Positions 1 through 12,222 of a stretch of DNA of 64,000 nt are shown here, one piece after another. Position 1 is the stretch's first letter; each line of letters starts with the position of its first letter. Position numbers and translations under genes: made by a program. The notes under the pieces were generated by a model, which was not told the origin of the DNA, searched no databases, and worked only from the letters and a program-made list of their open reading frames with translations. The stretch comes from Planctomycetota bacterium (GTDB taxonomy: Bacteria; Planctomycetota; Phycisphaerae; Phycisphaerales; SM1A02): assembly GCA_024230295.1 (NCBI GenBank), contig JAAERN010000009.1:62001-126000 (forward strand). The letters are read 5' to 3'.

Positions 1-1716
1 GCGTCTGCGCGGACCGAGTTGGCTGGTGACGTCGCGGCGTGGCTCTCGCCAAAGGATGATGACGCGCACCTAGAGTACGTTGCGGACATCATCGAGGATC
101 GCGCCGCTGTCGGCGCCGGGGTCGGAGTGCTGTGTCCGACCAACGGCCAAGTTGCCGATCTCTCGCACGAACTTCGCATGCGTGGTGTGGCGGTCAGCGA
201 AGAGGGGGCGGGCGGCGCAGCCTCAATTCCTGCTGTGGCTGCGATGCTTGATGTCCTGCGATTTGCGTCGCATCCAGGGGATCGCGCCGCAGCCTTTCGT
301 GTGTCGCATTCACCGCTCGGCCCGATGATTGGATTGCATCCGCTGGAAACGATCGCTAAGAAGGAACGCGATGCCACGTTGGAGCGCATCTCGCTCGGTA
401 TTCGCTCTCGCATCGCCAAAGAGGGACTTAGTGAGACACTTGCCACACTGGTCCGACAGAGCGGGGATTCTTGCGATGCACGAGGACAGTTCAGCCTTCG
501 ACTGGTGGCGGATCGCGCCGCCGAGTGGGAGGAGGGTGGCCCGCGCGACACCATGGACTTTGTCCGCACCATCGAACAGACTGGGTTTGGCGCGCCGAGC
601 GATGCGGCAGTCCGCATCATGACGCAGCACAAGGCCAAAGGCCTCGAGTTCGATGAAGTCGTGCTTCCGTGGCTCGATCGACCGATGGCCAAGGCGAGGC
701 AGATGCCATGTTTCCCATTTTCAGGCGATCCACTCGAGCCGCCTCTGGCAATGGCGCCGGAGGTCTCACAGAAGCAGCGAGTACATGCGCCTGTGCTTGA
801 AGCGTTTCAGAATCAGAGTTGGGCCGCGGGTCTGGCTGATTCGCTATCGCTTCTCTATGTCTCGATCACACGCCCACGCACCGGCCTGCACCTGGTCTTC
901 AGGCCCTCAGACAAAGATCCTCAAGAACAACTGACGTCCGCAACTTTTCTCCGCGCCGCGATCGATGATCTCAACCGCAACTTCTCGAAGGCAGTGGACG
1001 AGATCGACACGCGGCCGAAGGAGCCGTTCTGGACGCGCTCTGGTGGTGCGTTTCAAACAAGTGGTGGGGGCGAGGCGTCGCAGGCTGCGGAGTCGGTGTC
1101 GCTGGTTCGCATCCGTGTAAGCGATGTACCGACCGTCCTAGCGCCCTCATCACACGAGCAGACGGGGTCCATCGCCGATCGCTGGCCGCTGTTGCCGGGC
1201 CGCGCGCGACGCGACGGCGTGATCCTGCATGAACTCTTCCGGCTGGTCCGATGGCTTGATGATGGTCCAGTGGATGACGCGGCGATTGAGCGGGCCTTCG
1301 ACGAAGCGGCACTGCAACTCGGACGTCCCGTCGGCAGCGACTTGCGGGCAGCGTTGCAGACGAGGTTCATGGAGTCACTGGGCGGCCCGGTCGGCGCCGC
1401 GCTTCGGCGGGAAATGCATGCCGCATGGAAGGTAGAGACGCTCGAAGCGATTCCCGAACATCCCATACTGGTGCAAACCGAAACCGGTGTCATCCGCGGC
1501 CGCATCGACCGGCTCGTGCTGGGCAAAGACTCCTCAGGCGCGGTCGTGCGCGCTGCCATCCTCGACTTCAAGACCGGTCACGCCGAAACAGAAGCCGAAC
1601 TACAGGCCGCTCGGGAGTGGTATCAACCTCAACTCGACCGCTACGCAGAAGGCGTTGCCGCGATCTATGGACTTCCTCTTGAGTCAATCGATACAGGATT
1701 GCTTTTCGTCGGGTAG
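1..1716 (+). CDS. UvrD/AddA-like ATP-dependent helicase-nuclease, C-terminal part (5' end outside window)
   Basis: Open frame runs from the window edge. UvrD/RecB helicase motifs (IMTQHKAKGLEFDEVVLPWL, LLYVSITRPRTGLHLVF) followed by a PD-(D/E)XK RecB-type nuclease motif (GRIDRL...AAILDFKTG...QLDRYAEGV). Confidence 0.85.
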   Translation, partial: ASARTELAGDVAAWLSPKDDDAHLEYVADIIEDRAAVGAGVGVLCPTNGQVADLSHELRMRGVAVSEEGAGGAASIPAVAAMLDVLRFASHPGDRAAAFRVSHSPLGPMIGLHPLETIAKKERDATLERISLGIRSRIAKEGLSETLATLVRQSGDSCDARGQFSLRLVADRAAEWEEGGPRDTMDFVRTIEQTGFGAPSDAAVRIMTQHKAKGLEFDEVVLPWLDRPMAKARQMPCFPFSGDPLEPPLAMAPEVSQKQRVHAPVLEAFQNQSWAAGLADSLSLLYVSITRPRTGLHLVFRPSDKDPQEQLTSATFLRAAIDDLNRNFSKAVDEIDTRPKEPFWTRSGGAFQTSGGGEASQAAESVSLVRIRVSDVPTVLAPSSHEQTGSIADRWPLLPGRARRDGVILHELFRLVRWLDDGPVDDAAIERAFDEAALQLGRPVGSDLRAALQTRFMESLGGPVGAALRREMHAAWKVETLEAIPEHPILVQTETGVIRGRIDRLVLGKDSSGAVVRAAILDFKTGHAETEAELQAAREWYQPQLDRYAEGVAAIYGLPLESIDTGLLFVG

Positions 1717-1952
1717 TTGGACGAATTCAATCTCTAAGGTCTTGCGACCAGCAACGTACTTCGGCCTGCAGTGCCATCGAAAGACATCCCAGTGCGGGCC
1801 CAGACCCGCTCATATTCGATGACCGCATCGGAATTCCCGTGGATGCGCGAGAACGCCCCGAAAGAGAGTTTCTCGCGCCTCATACACATGATGACCACCG
1901 GAGTCCCTCTGGAATCGCATTCAAGCGACCTCTTGTCTTAGAGTATTGCACG

Positions 1953-2888
1953 ATGTCCGCCGTGCCAAAGATAATTGTCACTGAACCTTTGACCGAGGAG
2001 GCGATGGATTGGCTTTCATCGCGAGCGATCGTGGCCACGATGCCAGCGGGCCATTGTGATTTCTCAGTGGAGATGGCGGATACGGACGGCCTTATTGTCC
2101 GGACCTACACGACGGTCGATACAGGACTTCTGGATCTGGCCCCTCGACTTCGGGTTGTGGGGCGTGCTGGGACTGGGCTTGACAATATTGATTCGGCAGC
2201 ATGTGCGGCGCGATCAATCAGGGTAGTACACACCCCGGACGCCAATCGGCAGGCGGTGGTTGAGTATGTCACATCCATTCTTATGAATACGATCCGGCCC
2301 CTTCCAGCAGCGGTTCCCGGCGGGCTGACCGACGAAGCATGGGCTGATGCCAGGCGGATGGCGATGGCACCGACACAACTCAGCGAGTGCACACTGGGGA
2401 TCCTTGGCATGGGTCGAATTGGCCGTCGCGTGGCCGAGGTCGCCCGCGCGATCGGGTGCCACGTCCAATACCACGATCTGTTGAGTATTCCGCCCAATGA
2501 ACGGCATGGAGCCGAGCCAGTGGCGCTGGATTTACTGCTCCAGACGAGCGACATTCTGAGTGTGCACGTCGATGGCCGCGCGAGCAACAAGCACTTTTTG
2601 GATGCAGCTCGGTTGTCAATGCTGAAACGCGGTGGCGTGCTCATCAATACAAGCCGCGGTTGTGTGATCGATGGGGCTGGCCTTGCGAGCGTGCTCACCA
2701 AACAGCCTGGCATGCGGGCTGTTCTGGATGTACACGAAGAGGAACCCATCCCCGGCGACGCCCCGCTGCTCCGCAGCCCGAACGCCTTACTGCTGCCGCA
2801 TGCGGCCAGCCGAACCGCGGCGGCCCAGCGGGCAATGTCGTGGGTCGTCAAAGATGTCTTGGAGGCCCTCGCCCGAGGAGCCTCATAA
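1953..2888 (+). CDS. D-isomer-specific 2-hydroxyacid dehydrogenase (phosphoglycerate dehydrogenase-like, no ACT domain)
   Basis: NAD-binding GILGMGRIGRRVAEVARAIG, LINTSRGCVIDGAGLASVL, LDVHEEEP, LLLPHAAS. Start chosen at MSAVPK; the ORF extends upstream to 1839. Confidence 0.85.
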   Translation: MSAVPKIIVTEPLTEEAMDWLSSRAIVATMPAGHCDFSVEMADTDGLIVRTYTTVDTGLLDLAPRLRVVGRAGTGLDNIDSAACAARSIRVVHTPDANRQAVVEYVTSILMNTIRPLPAAVPGGLTDEAWADARRMAMAPTQLSECTLGILGMGRIGRRVAEVARAIGCHVQYHDLLSIPPNERHGAEPVALDLLLQTSDILSVHVDGRASNKHFLDAARLSMLKRGGVLINTSRGCVIDGAGLASVLTKQPGMRAVLDVHEEEPIPGDAPLLRSPNALLLPHAASRTAAAQRAMSWVVKDVLEALARGAS

Positions 2889-3207
2889 AGAGATCAAAGC
2901 ACAACCATCGCCATGACAAACACTTGTGCTTTATGCCATAAACCCTCCATCTTGCCGTGTGTATGAACGATTGCTTGATCTCCCTTGACTTCCGAAGGTC
3001 GGGCTGCGCGCCGAGATGAGGTGGCCCGGCACAAAAGAACCAACGAGATAGAGTCGCGGATACCGCGGCCAACGCGAAGAGCCAAATGATCTGGTTATCC
3101 ACGACACGCAGTGGCGTGAGTTTCAGGACGACTGGCGGGTTTTATGGCTGATGGACTCACCCTCCATCCTGAACCGCCAGCCCATCGTCGACTCAGTCGG
3201 CCCCTGA

Positions 3208-4554
<1,347 letters not shown>

Positions 4555-4558
4555 TGGA

Positions 4559-4885
4559 TCACAGCAGCGAGACCACCATCATGACGAAGACGAAGGTGAT
4601 TGGGATTGAAACGAAAATGGCGAGCGCCCATCGAAGTACACCACCCAATCGCTGAAACTTCTTCTTGGCGCGGATCCACAACCAGAAGATGGCCCAGAGG
4701 GCTACCGAAATGGTGTAGAGCGCGACGCTCTCAGGATTGATGACCCGGGAAATGAAGCTCTCTTGGGAAATCATTGTCGAGTCGATCAAGACGGCAATGG
4801 TGGGGATGGTTCCTCCCCCCGCCGTCATGCCGAGCATAGAGATTTGTGGCAGGTTGGACAGCACGTATTCGAGTGGTGGAGCCAT
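4559..4885 (-). CDS. Hypothetical membrane protein
   Basis: 108 aa ORF with two or three hydrophobic segments (VALYTISVALWAIFWLWI, ALAIFVSIPITFVFVMMVV). Confidence 0.5.
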   Translation of the reverse strand: MAPPLEYVLSNLPQISMLGMTAGGGTIPTIAVLIDSTMISQESFISRVINPESVALYTISVALWAIFWLWIRAKKKFQRLGGVLRWALAIFVSIPITFVFVMMVVSLL

Positions 4886-4919
4886 TCATTGAGGGCTTCG
4901 ATGACACGGTCGCCTGATG

Positions 4920-5393
4920 TCATCGCAGCACGACCAAAGTGCCAACAATCAATATGGCCGCAACGGAGATCCACACCAGTGTGCCCACGAGAACAGTCTT
5001 CGCAGCCTCGGACCTGGTAATGATGCCGCGATTTCGGATCCAGAAAACCAGGGTGGCGGCAGAAAATATCAGCAACACGAAGGGTGGAAGCCATGCCACT
5101 GGATTGTGGCGGCTGCTGGATGTTGCGATGGCATAACAAGTGAGAGTAAACGAGATGGCGATGATCAATGCCAGGCCAACGAGAACAACAAAGTGCCAGC
5201 GTGGCGGATCACCATCATCGTCGATAAGTCGTAATTGGAGTGGCACTCCACATTCGCTGCACCGAGGTTCCCGAACACCTGAAAGGTCATAGTTGCAGGC
5301 GGGGCAGGACAACGACGATGCTCGAATCACATGCGCCGCGAGGGCTGCGGTACTCAGATTGTCAGCATTCGTTCCTATGGAATAGTCATCCAC
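4920..5393 (-). CDS. Membrane protein with N-terminal zinc-ribbon
   Basis: CPACNYDLSGVREPRCSECGVPL zinc ribbon followed by hydrophobic helices. Confidence 0.65.
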   Translation of the reverse strand: MDDYSIGTNADNLSTAALAAHVIRASSLSCPACNYDLSGVREPRCSECGVPLQLRLIDDDGDPPRWHFVVLVGLALIIAISFTLTCYAIATSSSRHNPVAWLPPFVLLIFSAATLVFWIRNRGIITRSEAAKTVLVGTLVWISVAAILIVGTLVVLR

Positions 5394-5465
5394 TCGGCAG
5401 GCTTACCCAATCTCATCACACCCGAATATACCCCTGTCCAGATCTAAGGCACCAGATTCATCTGC

Positions 5466-6437
5466 TCAATGCCCGTTCAACTGAATTCTTGGATCGACCC
5501 AGGCGTACATGACGTCGACAGCGAGATTGAGCAGGACGAGCATGGCCGAATACACCAGAACCACCCCCATGATCATTGTGAGATCCTTACCGAGTACAGC
5601 ATCGACGAAATGCATGCCAAGTCCGGGAATAGCGAAGACTTTCTCGATGACGAATGAACCGGTCAGGGCGGCGGCGGTTGCAGGCCCGAGATACGACAGC
5701 ACTGGGAGCAAGGCGTTCGGAAGAACGTGACGCACGACGACGACTTGTTGAGAGACTCCCTTGGCGCGGACGGCGCGAATGAAATCTGCATGCATGACCT
5801 CGATGACCCCTTGACGCGCCAGCCGTGCGATCCACGCTGCAAACGGAAGGCTGAGCGCCAATGACGGCAAGAGGATGTGTTTCCATGAACCCCAGCCGCC
5901 AATCGGTAACCACTGCAACCACACACCACCGAGCATCAAGAGCGCAGTTCCAATGACGAAGGCAGGGATGCTCACCCCGATGATGCTGACCGATCCGGTG
6001 ATCCGATCGGTCCAACTTCCGGGACGCAGCCCACCAAGCGTTCCCATTGTGATTCCAATGAGCAGTGCGAGCAGAATGGCCGAGAGTCCAACCGTCATGG
6101 AGACTGGCAATTGATCCGAAATGATGTCACCCACGGTCCAATTTTCGTGCCGAAGGCTCGGACCAAAGTCGATGACCGGCCCCGTCTGATCACCAAGCAA
6201 CCAGTTCACCCCCGTGATATCACCCAAATATGACCAGTAGAAGGACCATGGGTCATCGAGGTTCCACTGCGCCTGCATCGCGGTTGCAATCGCTTCAGGT
6301 GGTCTTCGCCCCTCATCTTTCTCGAGAGGGTTTCCGGGGATAAGCCACGCCAACGTGAACGTGATCGTGTACACCGCAAGCAGGATGAAAGGAACCTGAA
6401 CAAGCCGCATCACAATGAGTCGACGCATGCCTGTCAT
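5466..6437 (-). CDS. Oligopeptide/dipeptide ABC transporter permease (OppB/DppB-like)
   Basis: N-terminal RLVQVPFILLAVYTITFTLAWLIPGNP, ADFIRAVRAKGVSQQVVVVRHVLPNALLPVLSYLGP (EAA loop), GVVLVYSAMLVLLNLAVDVMYAWVDPRI. Confidence 0.92.
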   Translation of the reverse strand: MTGMRRLIVMRLVQVPFILLAVYTITFTLAWLIPGNPLEKDEGRRPPEAIATAMQAQWNLDDPWSFYWSYLGDITGVNWLLGDQTGPVIDFGPSLRHENWTVGDIISDQLPVSMTVGLSAILLALLIGITMGTLGGLRPGSWTDRITGSVSIIGVSIPAFVIGTALLMLGGVWLQWLPIGGWGSWKHILLPSLALSLPFAAWIARLARQGVIEVMHADFIRAVRAKGVSQQVVVVRHVLPNALLPVLSYLGPATAAALTGSFVIEKVFAIPGLGMHFVDAVLGKDLTMIMGVVLVYSAMLVLLNLAVDVMYAWVDPRIQLNGH

Positions 6438-8299
6438 GGTTCTTCACGCAGACATGTGACGTCTCCGAGGTATTGGATCAATCTCGGATGTGAAGTCATC
6501 CCACTGGTATCGGCGGGATCATGCATGGTTACTTCGACGATTTGGCAGATCGGCAAGAGCGGCATGTGCAAGTTGAAGATGTCGTGTTCGATGCTGCGAA
6601 GTTGTCGCATTCGAGTCGCAGTGTCAGATTCATGTTTGGCGGTGTCGAGCCTAGCATCAATGTCCGGGTTGTTGAATCCACGATCATTATTTCCATCGGT
6701 ACTTCGGAAGAGTTCCAAAAAGGTTGTTGGATCCCCCCAGTCTCCGTACCAGCGGCCCCGAGCAATCATGAAGTTACCAGCGCGAAGATCAACACTGAAA
6801 GCCTTGCTGTCCTTGCCAACCAGGTGAACGTCGATGCCAAGCAATTGCTGCCACTGGCTCCGAAGTGCTGCGGCGATACGGCGGTGACGCGCCGACGATG
6901 TTGTGTACAGGAGTTCGACTGGCGGGAATGGTCTACCGCTTTCATCGATCAGTTCGCCGGAGGTATTCCTTGTCCACCCAGCACTCGCTAATTCAGCGAC
7001 AGCCATAACAGGATCGAATCCAAGTCCATCTGGTGGTTCGTATCCCACAATCGCGTCCTGAGGAGTGAGCACACTGGCGATCGGTTCACGCAGGCCTGTG
7101 ACATGGTCGACGATTGCTTGCTTGTCGGTTGCCAATGCAAACGCTCGCCGCACAAGCGGGTTATGAAATGGGTTGTTCGCACCAGAGGACAGTTCTGGCC
7201 GACAGTTGAAACTAAAAAAGTCTGTTCCATAGGCGGGTACGGCGTGGATGGAACGGACCAAGCGTTCATCGTCGCGGCCACCTTCATCCGCTGCATCTAG
7301 GAGATCGCGGCGAACATCCGCTGACACCCCGGTTAACCAATCCAAGTCGCCCCGATCGAATGCCAGAAGGGCCGTGTTGGGATCTGGGTATGAGCGGATG
7401 AGAATGCTGCGAGGACTCCCGGGTCGGTGAGATCGGGCATTCGGGTTCTGAGCGAGCCGGAGGTCACGGCGATAACGCCACTCATCCAGGATGTATGGGC
7501 CATTGGAGATCATCAACTCCGGACGTGCCCAACTATGCTTGGATGTCAATCGTCCTGTTTCTGGCGAAATAGATGCGAACTGACGGTCTTCCCATGCCGG
7601 CGGATCAACCGCGTCCCAACCATTTTGACGAAGAACTTCTTGGTCCTCTATATGCAGAATCCATCCCTCAACAGTGGGGCGGTGTACAGGCAAGAGCGGC
7701 GCGAAGGCCAACAAATCTAAGAGGTATGGAACAGGTTGGGCGAGTTCAACCTCAAGCGTGTGATCGCCGATCGCCCGGATCCCAACGGTCTCAGCAAACA
7801 CGCTGTCGGTTTGATCCATGAGCGATTCAGCAGACCGGTTGCTTGGATCAAAGGAGGCCAACGCATCATTCCGCCAGTCCCAGAATTCCCGAGCTCCCAA
7901 GACGTCAAAGAGAAGGCCTGAGTAGTCGGCTGCAGTGTCGGGCGAAAGCAATCGCTTCCAACTCCAGACGAAGTCGTGCGCGGTCACAGGGCTACCATCG
8001 GACCACCGCGCCGACTCATCAAGCTCAAACCGCCAAGTAAGACCGTCGGGAGATGTCGTCCAACTGGTGGCAACAGCGGGCTCAATTGAGAAATCATCGG
8101 TATTCCACCGGACAAGACCCTCGAAGAGCGCATAGGCCATCCGCATATCGGTCAGCCAGCTCATTCGCTGGGGGTCGAGGGTGAAGACTTCATTTTCGCT
8201 CGCGATGACGAACTCGGCGTCATCACTGCCACGATCAAGTAACACGAGCGTGATGAGCGCGGCGAGTAGCACGACAATCGGAATAAGAAATCGCAGCAT
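6434..8299 (-). CDS. Peptide ABC transporter substrate-binding protein (OppA/SBP_bac_5)
   Basis: SENEVFTLDPQRMSWLTDMRMAYALFEGLVRWN, SDGSPVTAHDFVWSWKRLLSP, NGPYILDEWRYRRDLRLAQNP. 4-bp overlap with the downstream permease. Confidence 0.9.
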   Translation of the reverse strand: MLRFLIPIVVLLAALITLVLLDRGSDDAEFVIASENEVFTLDPQRMSWLTDMRMAYALFEGLVRWNTDDFSIEPAVATSWTTSPDGLTWRFELDESARWSDGSPVTAHDFVWSWKRLLSPDTAADYSGLLFDVLGAREFWDWRNDALASFDPSNRSAESLMDQTDSVFAETVGIRAIGDHTLEVELAQPVPYLLDLLAFAPLLPVHRPTVEGWILHIEDQEVLRQNGWDAVDPPAWEDRQFASISPETGRLTSKHSWARPELMISNGPYILDEWRYRRDLRLAQNPNARSHRPGSPRSILIRSYPDPNTALLAFDRGDLDWLTGVSADVRRDLLDAADEGGRDDERLVRSIHAVPAYGTDFFSFNCRPELSSGANNPFHNPLVRRAFALATDKQAIVDHVTGLREPIASVLTPQDAIVGYEPPDGLGFDPVMAVAELASAGWTRNTSGELIDESGRPFPPVELLYTTSSARHRRIAAALRSQWQQLLGIDVHLVGKDSKAFSVDLRAGNFMIARGRWYGDWGDPTTFLELFRSTDGNNDRGFNNPDIDARLDTAKHESDTATRMRQLRSIEHDIFNLHMPLLPICQIVEVTMHDPADTSGMTSHPRLIQYLGDVTCLREEP

Positions 8300-8346
8300 T
8301 GGGCTGCAAGACTATCGTCGGAGCATCCCCGTCTGCTGGAAAATGC

Positions 8347-9438
8347 TCAGCCGCCGTTTCCTTGCCCCCAGCGTTCTCGTCCTGCTTCCAGTGGTGCCCG
8401 GTCCCCCCTTGAGATCGCCTGGCCATAGGCGGGCGTTGCTGTGGCCGAGCCGCCTGCTATTTCGTTGTTCATCAGGACGATCATGACCTCCCCCTGATTG
8501 AGCATCCGTCCGGCGAGCGTGGCAGCCCCTTCGTTTTCCGCCAGTGCCTCCCAGTTGGCCAAGATGGCGTCATACAACCGTCCAAGCACCGGTCCAGTGG
8601 TCTTCGCAAACGACAGCAAGGTATCTGGATCGCGTTGGTCCAAGAACTGCTGTTGTACATGCTGCATCTGCGGTTCAAGCACCCGCAGCATGTCCAGATC
8701 GCCATTCTGGAGTCGTTGGATCACCGTGTAGAGCACCTCTGCTTGTGTTGCTTGCCCGCTATCCAACACTTCCGCACTGCCAGCCTCTTCAGATCGAGTG
8801 TTTTCGATGGCGGCCGCAAGAGTTACGAGCTGTTGCCTCAGTACCGACCAATCTGTTTCAGCCGAAGCGGCGCGTCCAAGGTCCCGAAGCACCCGAACAA
8901 TACGTGTAGGTGTGACATTCGATTGGTTGATAAGCGGCCTCAGGCTGGCTGCCGACCAAATCCGAGTACCCACATGGGGCTCTTGTTCGGGTGTCAAGTG
9001 ACGCGACAAGAAGGTCACTGCCGAATCGGTTCCAAGTTCACCGGCCACCTGACAACTCGCGATCGATTGTGGGGGACTCTTTTTGGCGAGAATGTCCTTC
9101 AGTTTCGGAAGCAGGATCTCCGCATAGGTTTCACGAAAGAAGGGCGTTGCGCGGTTTCCAGCGACACCATGCAGATCCATTATCAATTTTTGCCGTGCAG
9201 TGGAGTGAAGCGAAGCATCATCACCAGCGAGGTCTGCCGTGTAGCGATCGACAAATGTCCCAATCGAAGTCTTGTCGGCAGGGGTCATTGTGGTTTTCTT
9301 GACGAACTTGGCGAGGCTCTTCGGTGCGGGCTGCGCGAATGCGGTGGCCTGCCCGGTTGCTGCAAACGCAAGAATCATGGTCAGGGGTAGCCACGCTGAG
9401 CCGACAATGTGAGCAAGGATGGTTCTATTCTGAGGCAT
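8347..9438 (-). CDS. Hypothetical secreted protein (helical, HEAT-like)
   Basis: N-terminal hydrophobic segment (VGSAWLPLTMILAFAATGQATAFAQP) resembling a signal peptide; long alpha-rich body. Confidence 0.6.
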   Translation of the reverse strand: MPQNRTILAHIVGSAWLPLTMILAFAATGQATAFAQPAPKSLAKFVKKTTMTPADKTSIGTFVDRYTADLAGDDASLHSTARQKLIMDLHGVAGNRATPFFRETYAEILLPKLKDILAKKSPPQSIASCQVAGELGTDSAVTFLSRHLTPEQEPHVGTRIWSAASLRPLINQSNVTPTRIVRVLRDLGRAASAETDWSVLRQQLVTLAAAIENTRSEEAGSAEVLDSGQATQAEVLYTVIQRLQNGDLDMLRVLEPQMQHVQQQFLDQRDPDTLLSFAKTTGPVLGRLYDAILANWEALAENEGAATLAGRMLNQGEVMIVLMNNEIAGGSATATPAYGQAISRGDRAPLEAGRERWGQGNGG

Positions 9439-9750
9439 GGAATGGTGTCGCTGAGTCCGGAACGGGGGTCTCGATGTGGGGTGAGCGGACGAGGATACGG
9501 GCCATGGCCCTTATGGGAAAGCGGATCCAAGAGGACCGAATTCGCGACGGTATCACCCCCCACAGACTCCTGTCAACGGATCGAGGTGGATGTCTGAGCA
9601 GGGGGCAAATCGATAAGACGACAATCCGCCGCGCGGGGAGTACCATCTCGACGCGATCTTCGGACATTCTCCCGCTTCGGGGGCGTGAAGACCCCATTGC
9701 AGGACCTGATGTGCCGATATGGGTCACAAGAATTATATCTGATTGAAGCC

Positions 9751-12222
9751 ATGCCACGATTGACTCACCTTGTTCTGATTCTCCCGACGATGTTGCTTAC
9801 GGGCATTCTTTTTGGCCAGAACGTTGGGGCCGAGGGTGATTCTCAAGTCGCGCGGTCTCGTCTGGCGACTTGCTTGACCCGGTATGCCCGTGAAGTTCTG
9901 GGGACAGAGCCTTTGACAGTGCAGGGCCTCGCCGCCGGAATAAATTTCTTGGTTGATGCCACGGCGCTGGATCCGGATCTTGAAGTCGCTTGGAGGCTGC
10001 TGCTCGATGCTGCAGTATTGACTGAACGTGATGACTTGGTCGACCTCGCGCTGCCGAAGGTCGTCAGCCTGTCTCCTCAGAGTTCAGGCACCAGATTGCA
10101 ACGCTTGTGGCGAGCACTTGACCAGACGCACCGCCTCTCAAAAAAGTCAGCGATGATCGATCGTCTAATCGAACCGGCAAACCGAACAGTCGTTGGCGAC
10201 GCTGTTGCATCGAGACTGGCTCTGCGTTTGGCGCTTCTGCATCGACAGGCGGGGGATGAGAAGCTTTTCTGGAACTATGTCTCGCGGGCCATTCAGCTTG
10301 ACCCGGCAAACCAAGATGCCGTCTTACTAAGAACGGGTCTCGACCAGCATCTCGCGCAGTCCGATCCTGTGCAGTGGGCGAAACTTCTCCTCAACCTCTA
10401 TCGAATCAACCCGACCGATTCCAAGACGGCAGCCGAAATTGGCATGTTGCTTCTGCATCATGGTGCCTATGACTCCGCGGCCCGCATGCTGGGTATCGCA
10501 CGAGATTTGGAGCGGCAAGCCGGCCGAGATGCCGGCGGCGACTTCGATGCCGATTACTTGCTCGCATTGTGGGCCGCCGACAAGATTGACGAAGCAGATG
10601 ATCTCATGCTGGATCGTCAACAGCGGCTAAACAAGATATACAGACAATTGGCGATGCAAGAAGAGATCCCCCGGACCTCCACATTGGAACTTGCTTCGCT
10701 CGTTGCGCCACTGTCGCCCAAGCTCGCCGCCGCCGAGTGTCTCATGGCGCTTCGTAGCGATGATCCGCTTCGACTCAGCGACGCACTCGGGGAGGCCGAG
10801 CGGGCGATAAACGATCTTGATCGCCTTCGTGAATCAGATGGTATTGAGCCTGAACCACGGGCAAAAAATCTCAAGCGACTGTTGTGGCTTCTTCTTGTGT
10901 TGGATGGATCACCGGGATCAATTGAAGATGTGGCGCACCGTATCGACGCCCTCTCGCCACTCAGCTCGACCGAGCTTGCGCTGATTGGCGCAGCGACAAA
11001 GCCAGAGATTCCAATTGATCAAGTGGAAGCGAATCTCAGGGAAGCAGCAGGCACATCGGCCGTCGCAAGCGTGGTCTTGGCCAAGAGGCTTGAGCAGGCT
11101 GGTCGCAACAAAACCGCGGCGGAAGTACTTTTTTCGGCGTGGCAGCAGCATCCGGGATCAATGATGGGTGTACTGGCTGGCAAACGGCTTGGCGACATTC
11201 TCGGCGTGAATTTGCCCATGTCAGAAACCGCGGCAGCGATGTCCGCTCTGATCGATTCGGTACCAAGAGTGTTTGATCGGATTGCCAAAGAGTCATCGCT
11301 GTTCGTCACGCTCCGAGTGACGCCTCGAAGTACTGTGGTCGAGCCCTTTGAGCCGGTCATTTTTGATTTTGAAATAGCGAATCACACTGCAGAGCCTCTT
11401 GGAATCAACCCCAACGGCCCGATTGAAGATTTGCTGCTCGTGCAACCCGCAGCGGCCGTGCCATATGCAACGATCAGCGATGGGCCGCCGATCTTTTTGG
11501 ATCTTGGCCGTAATGTGGTCATCGAACCGCATGGCGAGCTCAATCTTTCGCTGGACTTGCGAACAACATGGGTTGGAAGTGTGCTTGACGCGCGTCCGCT
11601 GCACGGTGCTGTGATTGATGCCAAGGCGTTTCTCAATCCGCGTATTGCCACATCACCCACATCATTTAGTCCGGTTCCACGGCCAGGCCCACTCGGCGCG
11701 GCTGTTGAATCTGGGGAGATGCGGGTCAATGGGGTCCGCATCGATTCGACGTGGGTGGATGCGGCCCTGGTGCGATTGAAGAAGAGCGTTTCCAGCCGGG
11801 ATACCAAAACCATCGCTCTTCTGACGTTCGTCGCCAATGAACAACGCTCAGCAGAGGGTGCGATCGAATTGACCCCGGGGCAGTTGACGCAAATCGGCGC
11901 GACTGTTGCCGAGGCATGGCCCCAGTTGAGCGTTGTTTCACAGGCCTGGCTGACAATCCTGATGCCAAAGTCCATCCCCCTGAAATCCGTTTGGTCGCTT
12001 GTGGAGGGGAGCACTGATTCGCTCATTCACAGGATCTATCTGATGCGAATTGTCGCTGAGTATTCGGATCCAGGACAAGCTTTGAGCGAGCCGGCGGTTG
12101 TTGCTGGTCTTCTCTCGGACGATCAACAGGTTCGAGCATTGGCGGAGTGGGTCGAAGCGACCCTTCTGTTGCAGGCCGAAAATCAGTTTGGCGCTGAAGA
12201 AGATGCAGCAACAGGTCCCTGA
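9751..12222 (+). CDS. Hypothetical exported TPR-like protein
   Basis: Signal peptide MPRLTHLVLILPTMLLTGILFGQNVGAEG, then helical-repeat sequence. ORF opens at 9685. Confidence 0.65.
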   Translation: MPRLTHLVLILPTMLLTGILFGQNVGAEGDSQVARSRLATCLTRYAREVLGTEPLTVQGLAAGINFLVDATALDPDLEVAWRLLLDAAVLTERDDLVDLALPKVVSLSPQSSGTRLQRLWRALDQTHRLSKKSAMIDRLIEPANRTVVGDAVASRLALRLALLHRQAGDEKLFWNYVSRAIQLDPANQDAVLLRTGLDQHLAQSDPVQWAKLLLNLYRINPTDSKTAAEIGMLLLHHGAYDSAARMLGIARDLERQAGRDAGGDFDADYLLALWAADKIDEADDLMLDRQQRLNKIYRQLAMQEEIPRTSTLELASLVAPLSPKLAAAECLMALRSDDPLRLSDALGEAERAINDLDRLRESDGIEPEPRAKNLKRLLWLLLVLDGSPGSIEDVAHRIDALSPLSSTELALIGAATKPEIPIDQVEANLREAAGTSAVASVVLAKRLEQAGRNKTAAEVLFSAWQQHPGSMMGVLAGKRLGDILGVNLPMSETAAAMSALIDSVPRVFDRIAKESSLFVTLRVTPRSTVVEPFEPVIFDFEIANHTAEPLGINPNGPIEDLLLVQPAAAVPYATISDGPPIFLDLGRNVVIEPHGELNLSLDLRTTWVGSVLDARPLHGAVIDAKAFLNPRIATSPTSFSPVPRPGPLGAAVESGEMRVNGVRIDSTWVDAALVRLKKSVSSRDTKTIALLTFVANEQRSAEGAIELTPGQLTQIGATVAEAWPQLSVVSQAWLTILMPKSIPLKSVWSLVEGSTDSLIHRIYLMRIVAEYSDPGQALSEPAVVAGLLSDDQQVRALAEWVEATLLLQAENQFGAEEDAATGP

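Noticed and set aside
2105-2851. 248 aa minus-strand ORF
   Set aside because: Antisense to the 2-hydroxyacid dehydrogenase; Arg/Ser-rich shadow frame.
8635-9390. 251 aa plus-strand ORF
   Set aside because: Antisense to the 363 aa hypothetical gene, which has a plausible signal peptide; Cys/Arg-rich shadow frame.
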